From contig MAAF01000075.1 in NCBI GenBank assembly GCA_002163005.1, positions 1-37,292 of the forward strand: DNA of 37,292 bases. The letters are read 5' to 3'. Below are positions 32,253-37,292 of this stretch, piece by piece (within the stretch, counting starts at the first letter, position 1; every line of letters starts with the position of its first letter). The position numbers were made by a program, and so were the translations under genes. The notes under the pieces were generated by a model. The model ran no database searches. It was given only the letters and a program-made list of their open reading frames with translations, and was not told where the DNA came from. This stretch comes from Colwellia psychrerythraea (GTDB lineage: Bacteria > Pseudomonadota > Gammaproteobacteria > Enterobacterales > Alteromonadaceae).

Positions 32253-33122
32253 ATGTTTACACAAATAACAAAGAAAAATATCAGAAAGCTATTAACCCTT
32301 GTCAGCATAACCACTGCCGGTTTAGGCATTGCTAACACTGCCAATGCCACCATAGTTGAATTTCATACATCACAAGGTAGCTTTCAGGTTAACTTGTTTG
32401 ATCAAAATACGCCTGCAACAGTAAAAAACTTCCTCAACTATGTTGAGGGTGACCATTACAATAACTCCGTTGTTCATCGAGTTTCCTCTGGTTTTGTTGT
32501 GCAAGCGGGCGGCTTTAAATTTAATGGTACTTGGCCATTAACGCCCCTAGTACCTAATGTCCCAGTAATAAACGAGGCCATTTACTCTAACGTCAAAGGC
32601 ACTATTTCGATGGCTAAGAAAGGAAACGATATTAATAGTGCCACCAACCAATGGTTTTTTAATTTAAGCGATAATAACACTGGCCCCGCTAAGGAGGGTA
32701 ATTTAGACCGACAAAATGGTGGTTTTACTGCTTTTGGCCAAGTTATTGGTGATGGTATGACGGTAGTGAACAAAATAGCTCAACTTAAGTTATGTGACTA
32801 TGAAAATTTAAAAGGCATTCCTATGGTAATGGATAGTGATCAGACATGTGCTGACATGGTCGTACCGGGCGAGGAAAATTTTGCGGTTATTGAGCAAATA
32901 AAGGTTATTGACCCTTCGAAGACAACTGCCAGTGATTTACACCCCTTAGAATCAAAATACCCTGACAGTGATGGTGATGGCGTAAAGGATATCGATGATG
33001 CTTTCCCAAGTGACCCGTCTAAAAGTGTTCCTGACGTTGAAGACAGTGGTGCTTCTATCAATTGGTTTGCCCTTGTTATGTTAGCGCTAATATCAACACG
33101 AAAACGTTTTATCAAAAGCTAA
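32253..33122 (+). CDS. Exported cyclophilin-type peptidyl-prolyl isomerase with GlyGly-CTERM-like tail
   Basis: This 289-residue protein uses the ATG at 32253; TTAGG lies 6 nt upstream, whereas an in-frame TTG at 32247 overlaps that site. Residues 1-32 are a signal peptide (ending NANA). The cyclophilin domain (about 34-218) has VVHRVSSGFVVQAGG, INSATNQWFFNLSDN and GGFTAFGQVIGDG. A calcium-binding thrombospondin type 3-like repeat (DSDGDGVKDIDDAFPSD, from about 238) follows. The tail is SGAS (265-268), a hydrophobic segment WFALVMLALIS and a basic end TRKR. This three-part tail is the form recognised by rhombosortase and usually marks type II secreted, surface-anchored proteins; the canonical GG is GA here. 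A terminator hairpin follows. Confidence 0.88.
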   Translation: MFTQITKKNIRKLLTLVSITTAGLGIANTANATIVEFHTSQGSFQVNLFDQNTPATVKNFLNYVEGDHYNNSVVHRVSSGFVVQAGGFKFNGTWPLTPLVPNVPVINEAIYSNVKGTISMAKKGNDINSATNQWFFNLSDNNTGPAKEGNLDRQNGGFTAFGQVIGDGMTVVNKIAQLKLCDYENLKGIPMVMDSDQTCADMVVPGEENFAVIEQIKVIDPSKTTASDLHPLESKYPDSDGDGVKDIDDAFPSDPSKSVPDVEDSGASINWFALVMLALISTRKRFIKS

Positions 33123-33177
33123 TCGTTAACGAGAGCTTAGTGAGCTATCTCTGCATTCAATAAAAGAATGAACAAAT

Positions 33178-33218
33178 AAAAAGCCGCATATCGTAAAACG
33201 ATGTGCGGCTTTTTTTTG
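33178..33218. terminator. Intrinsic terminator after the cyclophilin gene
   Basis: A 17-bp stem (33178-33194 with 33198-33214, one G-U-type mismatch) with an AAA loop and a GCCGCA/TGCGGC body is followed by an eight-T run on the plus strand and preceded by A-runs, so it can act on both strands. It sits between the cyclophilin gene and the convergent amtB gene. Confidence 0.9.
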
Positions 33219-33287
33219 TTGAGTCTCATTACTGTTCGCTCATTAACACCCCTTTATCGATGTGCGGAGTGTATTGAGCGCTAGTAT

Positions 33288-34568
33288 CTAACCTCTAGTG
33301 AATTCTGGATAAGCTTCCATACCACAGTCAGAGATATCAACACCTTCATATTCTTCTTCAGAACTCACTCGAATACCGATGATCTTTTTCAGAGCGAACC
33401 AGACGATAAAGCTACTTACAAATACCCAAACAAAGATAGTTGCTGCACCAATAAGTTGACCGCTAAAGCTAGAAGCTGAATTAGTAATAGGTACAATCAT
33501 CAGACCAAAGAAACCAACTACGCCATGAACTGAAATGGCGCCCACAGGATCATCAATCCTAATTTTATCTAAGGCTAAAATTGACATCACCACAATAACG
33601 CCAGCAATAGCACCAAAGATTGTCGCTTGTAATGGTGATGGTGTCGAAGGTTCGGCAGTAATTGCGACTAAACCAGCTAACGCACCGTTTAGTGTCATGG
33701 TTAAATCCGCCTTTTTAAACAATACCTTAGCAAAGATAAGCGCTGAAATTGCGCCCGCTGCTGCCGCTGCATTAGTATTTAAAAACACCATAGCCACTGA
33801 GTTAGCACTATTAATGTCAGCTAATTTTAATACTGAACCACCATTAAAACCAAACCAGCCCATCCATAAGATGAAAGTTCCTAATGTTGCCATAGGTAAG
33901 TTAGCACCAGGAATTGCGTTAACTTTACCGTCTTTACTGTATTTACCTTTACGAGCACCAAGTAATAAAACACCAGCTAACGCTGCAGAAGCACCTGCCA
34001 TATGCACAATACCTGAACCAGCAAAATCAGAAAAACCTAAATCACCTAAGGTATATAAACCAAAGACAGCATCACCGTTCCAAGTCCAGCTACCTTCCAT
34101 CGGGTAGATAAAACCGGTTAACACCACGGTAAATGCTAAGAAAGCCCATAACTTCATACGTTCAGCAACAGCACCTGATACAATCGACATCGCGGTAGCA
34201 ACAAAGACTACTTGGAAGAAGAAGTCTGAAGCATTCGAGTAAACGGCGCCTCCGTCAAAACCTGCTTCAGCAGACTCAGCCAAAACAGCACCAACTAGTG
34301 ATTCAGCATCACTAGCACCATCAAGTGCGATACCATTTAAGAAAATGCCACCGCCATACATGATGTCGTAACCAACAATAAGGTACATGATGCAAGCTAT
34401 TGCATATAATGCGACGTTTTTAGTCAAAATTTCAGTGGTGTTTTTAGCTCTTACCAAACCAGCTTCAAGCATTGAGAAACCTGCCGCCATCCACATAACC
34501 AAGGCACCACACATTAGAAAATAAAAGGTATCTAAAGCATATTGTAATTGAAAAATATTTTGTTCCAT
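33288..34568 (-). CDS. amtB: Ammonium transporter AmtB
   Basis: The 426-residue membrane protein has about 11 transmembrane helices and the Amt/Rh signatures. MWMAAGFSMLEAGLVRAKNT is seen near the N-terminus, DFAGSGIVHMAGASAALAG in the pore region with the first twin His, LWMGWFGFNGGS as family motif, and ISVHGVVGFFGL with the second pore His. It conducts ammonium into the cytoplasm and is gated by GlnK. It is the second gene of glnK-amtB, 12 bp behind glnK, under a sigma-54/NtrC-type promoter. No cleaved signal peptide is predicted. The C-terminal tail (SSEEEYEGVDISDC) faces the cytoplasm and is the GlnK contact region in the family. Confidence 0.95.
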   Translation of the reverse strand: MEQNIFQLQYALDTFYFLMCGALVMWMAAGFSMLEAGLVRAKNTTEILTKNVALYAIACIMYLIVGYDIMYGGGIFLNGIALDGASDAESLVGAVLAESAEAGFDGGAVYSNASDFFFQVVFVATAMSIVSGAVAERMKLWAFLAFTVVLTGFIYPMEGSWTWNGDAVFGLYTLGDLGFSDFAGSGIVHMAGASAALAGVLLLGARKGKYSKDGKVNAIPGANLPMATLGTFILWMGWFGFNGGSVLKLADINSANSVAMVFLNTNAAAAAGAISALIFAKVLFKKADLTMTLNGALAGLVAITAEPSTPSPLQATIFGAIAGVIVVMSILALDKIRIDDPVGAISVHGVVGFFGLMIVPITNSASSFSGQLIGAATIFVWVFVSSFIVWFALKKIIGIRVSSEEEYEGVDISDCGMEAYPEFTRG

Positions 34569-34580
34569 GACTGTTCTCCT

Positions 34581-34928
<348 letters not shown>

Positions 34929-34965
34929 CTAGTTATCATTTTTTATATGTCTAATAACCTGATAA

Positions 34966-34982
34966 TACAATTCATATGCCAA
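34966..34982 (-). promoter_or_regulatory. glnK: Sigma-54 promoter candidate for glnK-amtB
   Basis: TTGGCATATGAATTGTA on the minus strand has the -24 TTGGCA and a -12 TTGTA with exact GG-N10 spacing; the -12 element has GT where GC is usual. The start would be near 34955, leaving a leader of about 35 nt. NtrC-type sites lie upstream at 35044-35091. Confidence 0.65.
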
Positions 34983-35043
34983 CATTAATTTATGTTATTA
35001 ATTATGTACTTAGAGGTAATATGAACTTTAAAATCACTTTGGA

Positions 35044-35060
35044 CGCACCAAGAGCGTGCA
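35044..35060. promoter_or_regulatory. NtrC-type enhancer site
   Basis: CGCACCAAGAGCGTGCA matches 13 of 17 positions of TGCACCAAAATGGTGCA. Its centre is about 97 bp upstream of the predicted glnK start of transcription and 31 bp from a second site, a usual enhancer layout. Confidence 0.65.
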
Positions 35061-35074
35061 GAAAATCACCCCGC

Positions 35075-35091
35075 TGAGATCATCTGGTGCA
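35075..35091. promoter_or_regulatory. Second NtrC-type site (half-palindrome)
   Basis: TGGTGCA (35085-35091) is an exact NtrC half-site; the other half at 35075-35081 keeps only TG. Its centre is 31 bp from the first site (three helical turns), as in tandem NtrC enhancers of glnA-type promoters. Confidence 0.5.
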
Positions 35092-35153
35092 ATGTAGGGA
35101 GGTAAATAAAAAGGATGTAGAAGAAGAGCGGTATAAGTGTGTCATTAAGTTTA

Positions 35154-35200
35154 TATACCCGTTCCACTTGAAGATGCATGATTCAGCTGGAACGGGTATA
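35154..35200. repeat. Minimal 47-bp form of the dispersed element
   Basis: TATACCCGTTCCA (35154-35166) is perfectly inverted at TGGAACGGGTATA (35188-35200), with CTTGAAGATGCATGATTCAGC between them. The left part matches the end seen at 1-117, but the core is missing and the terminal 13 bp has been added in reverse. It lies in the gap upstream of glnK; the rest of the 34920-35275 gap holds the NtrC and sigma-54 sites. Confidence 0.8.
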
Positions 35201-35275
35201 AATGAAAGCAACCAAGTCAATGAAAACTCTAAGCACTAACGAAAAATAAATTTATCTAATGAGTATTATTTAAAC

Positions 35276-35503
35276 TTAGTTTTTATACAATTCGGTAAAC
35301 GCTTGAACTGAAAAGCCGTTAAGTAGTTGGTCACCTACTTTCAGTACAGGTACACCGCGAAGGCGGGTGGCGGCAAACTCTTTTTGTCCTTTTGCCGTTT
35401 TAATATTACATAGCCTAAAAGCAATACCTTGTTGTTCAAGGTAACGTTTTGCTGTTTGACAGTGCGGACATTTGTCAGTGCTATATAGGACAATACGTTT
35501 CAT
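35276..35503 (-). CDS. Glutaredoxin-like protein (CPHC)
   Basis: A 75-residue thioredoxin-fold protein with the redox motif C12-P-H-C15 (TDKCPHCQTAK) and a cis-Pro loop LRGVPVLKVGDQLLNGF. Both cysteines are present, so it should be a dithiol glutaredoxin-like reductant acting on disulfides or glutathionylated proteins in the cytosol. It is short and lacks a signal peptide. It is close to the small NrdH-like and YruB-type glutaredoxins; partner unknown. It is a single gene with its start at 35503, and gaps lie on both sides. Confidence 0.85.
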   Translation of the reverse strand: MKRIVLYSTDKCPHCQTAKRYLEQQGIAFRLCNIKTAKGQKEFAATRLRGVPVLKVGDQLLNGFSVQAFTELYKN

Positions 35504-35654
35504 TTACTAGCTCTTTTAATGGACTTATGAGTGACAGTCATTTTACCCTAAACGGCGCATTAGCAGGTAATACTTATTGTAGAAGTTTTCCCTTTCAATA
35601 ATCAAGCCAGAAATAGAGTAAAAACTTCAACCCAGACTAGAGTTGTAGCAAAAA

Positions 35655-35668
35655 TTGATTCAAATCAA
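35655..35668 (+). promoter_or_regulatory. FNR-type box 1 upstream of the porin gene
   Basis: TTGAT-TCAA-ATCAA is an exact FNR palindrome, centred 49 bp upstream of box 2. It probably cooperates with or extends the second box. Nothing else with clear function was seen in the remaining 35504-35822 gap. Confidence 0.7.
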
Positions 35669-35703
35669 TATACTCCCCCTATTCAATGACAAAGTTTAAC
35701 AAT

Positions 35704-35717
35704 TTGATTTAAATCAA
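35704..35717 (+). promoter_or_regulatory. FNR-type box 2 upstream of the porin gene
   Basis: TTGAT-TTAA-ATCAA is a second exact FNR palindrome. A class II offset of -41.5 predicts a start near 35752 and a -10 at 35740-35745 (AAAAAT), which is preceded by TGC and so looks like an extended -10. The porin start is at 35823. Confidence 0.72.
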
Positions 35718-35822
35718 ACTATTCAGTTCGATGCGATGCAAAAATCACCTTATTAGCTACCAACAACAATAATAAAACAACTAGCTCACTATCTTTTAAA
35801 AACATGAAATTAGGATAATATT

Positions 35823-37025
35823 ATGAAAACAGTAGTAAATAAGTTTACCTTATCATTAATCAGCGCAGCAATTTTAGCAGTTCCTACCGCCTTTGCTGGT
35901 GAAACTGAGCACGGTAACAGCATTACTGAAGCGTTAAGTGAAAGCACAGTTAAAGTTAATTTACGTGCTCGTTATGAAGGCGTAGATCAAGACGGTGTCG
36001 ACAAAAAGGCTGCAGCGTTAACGCTAAAAAGTCGTATCACAGTTAATACTGGTAGTTACAGCAACTTCTCGCTTGGCTTAGAAGTTGATAAAGTAGACGC
36101 CCTAGTAGATGACTATAATAGTACTCAAAATGGTAACACTGAATATCCAGTAGTTGCTGATCCACAGAGTACTGACGTAAACCAAGCGTTTATCAAGTAC
36201 GCAAATAGTGGTTTTAGTGCCGTCGTTGGTCGCCAACGAGTTTTACACAACAATCAACGTTTTGTTGGTGGTGTAGGCTGGCGTCAAAATGAACAAACAT
36301 ATGATGGAGTGCGTGCACAATATAAAGCTGATGCTTTCTTAGCTGACTATAGCTACATCCAAAACATCAATGATATTAAAGGTGGAAACGTTAAAGGAGA
36401 CTTCCACTTAATTAATGCGAAGTACAACATTAACAAAAGTCATAAAGTAGCGGGTTTTGCTTACCTTCTAGACTATGATGCTGTAGCTAACTATAAAAAC
36501 TCTAGCAGCACAGTAGGTGCACTATATAATGGCAAGTTTGGTAAGTTCTTAGTAAATGCTAGCCTAGCGAGTCAAAGCGACAATGGTGATAACCCAATGA
36601 GCTATTCAGCAATGTATATTAATGCTGAAGCCGGTTATAACTTTGGTGCGGTAACTGTTTTAGGTGGTTATGAATTATTGGGCAGTGATGATGGTAAAGT
36701 TGCATTTAACACGCCATTAGCAACTAAGCATAAATTCAACGGTTGGGCTGATAAATTCTTAGGTACGCCAAAAGAAGGCCTACAAGACATTTATTTAACT
36801 GCCAAAGGTAAAGTTTCAGGCGTTAAATGGGCAGCAACTTACCATGATTTCTCATCTGATGAAGGTAGCATTGATTTTGGTAACGAGTTAGATTTAGTTG
36901 CCACATACCAAATTAACAAAAACTACGGTGTTTTAGTTAAAGCTGCTAATTACAGCGAAGGTGATTCAGGCATAGCCCCAACTGATACCAATAAACTTTG
37001 GGTTCAAATGACGGCTAAGTTCTAA
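35823..37025 (+). CDS. Outer-membrane porin, probably FNR-controlled
   Basis: This 400-residue beta-barrel has a signal peptide (about 1-25, ending AFAGE). An N-terminal segment (TVKVNLRARYEGVDQDG) precedes many amphipathic strands (FSAVVGRQRVLHNNQRFVGG, ADYSYIQNIND, VAGFAYLLDYDAV, VTVLGGYELLGSDDG), and the C-terminus is VQMTAKF with terminal Phe. The pattern VVGRQRVLHNNQRFVGGVGW resembles the alginate-export/OprD-like porin group. Substrate unknown; general or anion diffusion is possible. Two exact FNR palindromes upstream suggest induction without oxygen. AGGATAATATT precedes the ATG. The gene is followed by a hairpin and then a repeat element. Confidence 0.87.
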   Translation: MKTVVNKFTLSLISAAILAVPTAFAGETEHGNSITEALSESTVKVNLRARYEGVDQDGVDKKAAALTLKSRITVNTGSYSNFSLGLEVDKVDALVDDYNSTQNGNTEYPVVADPQSTDVNQAFIKYANSGFSAVVGRQRVLHNNQRFVGGVGWRQNEQTYDGVRAQYKADAFLADYSYIQNINDIKGGNVKGDFHLINAKYNINKSHKVAGFAYLLDYDAVANYKNSSSTVGALYNGKFGKFLVNASLASQSDNGDNPMSYSAMYINAEAGYNFGAVTVLGGYELLGSDDGKVAFNTPLATKHKFNGWADKFLGTPKEGLQDIYLTAKGKVSGVKWAATYHDFSSDEGSIDFGNELDLVATYQINKNYGVLVKAANYSEGDSGIAPTDTNKLWVQMTAKF

Positions 37026-37127
37026 ACATTACTTGCTAGATAATTGCTTAAATAAGTACTTTGATGATTACTAAAAAAGTACCTATCCAATTAATCTAAA
37101 CATAGTAGGACTTTACGCAATAAAATA

Positions 37128-37152
37128 AGAAGCTAGCAACTTGCTAGCTTCT
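37128..37152. terminator. Hairpin downstream of the porin gene
   Basis: AGAAGCTAGCAA (37128-37139) is perfectly inverted at TTGCTAGCTTCT (37141-37152), about 100 bp after the porin stop. It lacks a T-run on the plus strand. It abuts the next repeat element, whose head begins at 37152. Confidence 0.55.
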
Positions 37153-37292
37153 ACCCAAACCACCTGAATATGCTAGTTTCAGCTGGAATTAGAAATGCCT
37201 TTAGGCAAGGCATTGATTGAAGAGAATAGTTATTCTATTGTCGAAATCAATAACGTAGCATAAAGCGTTTCTAAACCAGCCCTGCGGGGACG
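37152..37292 (+). repeat. Copy of the dispersed element, cut by the window end
   Basis: After TACCCAAACCACCTGAATAT come TTTCAGCTGGAATTAG and the GGCAAGGCATTGATTG core, in the same order as the minus strand of 1-117. The core hairpin has ATTGATT (37212-37218) with AATCAAT (37245-37251) and AATAG (37225-37229) with CTATT (37235-37239). The end resembles the CTTTTAAAATTCGCCC region of the element at 31.8 kb. It is in the opposite orientation to the copy at 1-117. Confidence 0.8.

Noticed and set aside
33535..34107. Long 190-codon frame antisense to amtB
   Set aside because: It overlaps a strongly conserved gene and its composition mirrors the amtB codons; no family resemblance.

Overview
The window looks like chromosomal DNA from a low-GC marine gammaproteobacterium, most likely Colwellia or a close relative in the Alteromonadales. 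This is inferred from several things together: AT-rich sequence with gammaproteobacterial gene families, a MipA/OmpV plus DUF3019 cassette, a GlyGly-CTERM-like protein tail, many outer-membrane proteins ending in an aromatic residue, and several copies of short dispersed inverted-repeat elements. No rRNA, tRNA, CRISPR array, transposase or prophage gene was recognised. Coding density is ordinary.

Layout. 1-2425 (minus): a periplasmic NMT1/SsuA-type binding protein followed by a membrane diguanylate cyclase, with no transporter permease or ATPase. 2682-8397 (plus): a TonB-dependent receptor, then a tight MipA/OmpV, DUF3019, response regulator and histidine kinase run. 8586-15761 (plus): a FemAB-like acyltransferase with a DUF938 methyltransferase, a hemerythrin, a small exported protein, an acyl-CoA synthetase and a large GGDEF-EAL protein. 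15956-20207: a divergent AraC-type regulator and an acyl-CoA dehydrogenase, enoyl-CoA hydratase and 3-hydroxyisobutyryl-CoA hydrolase-like run that reads as branched-chain (valine) catabolism. 20560-26047 (plus): an NahK-like kinase, two spondin-domain exported proteins, an inverted-repeat element, and a second OmpR-type two-component pair. 26126-31694 (minus): phosphofructokinase, FeoB, FeoA, a triheme cytochrome and a small outer-membrane protein. 32253-33122 (plus): a secreted cyclophilin with a sorting tail. 33288-35503 (minus): AmtB, GlnK and a small glutaredoxin. 35823-37025 (plus): a porin.

Regulation can be read directly in three places. feoAB has a Fur-like box and a perfect FNR palindrome upstream. 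The porin has two perfect FNR palindromes 49 bp apart. glnK-amtB has a near-consensus sigma-54 promoter with an NtrC-like palindrome and a half-palindrome 31 bp apart upstream. Together they suggest a facultative anaerobe that couples iron uptake and porin synthesis to oxygen, and ammonium uptake to nitrogen status.

The least conventional content is the binding-protein/diguanylate-cyclase pair, the two exported-protein plus two-component cassettes, and a family of non-coding inverted-repeat elements. These range from a 47-bp minimal form to about 310 bp. Their internal hairpin keeps pairing through compensatory changes between copies, and partial copies in opposite orientation lie at both ends of the window.
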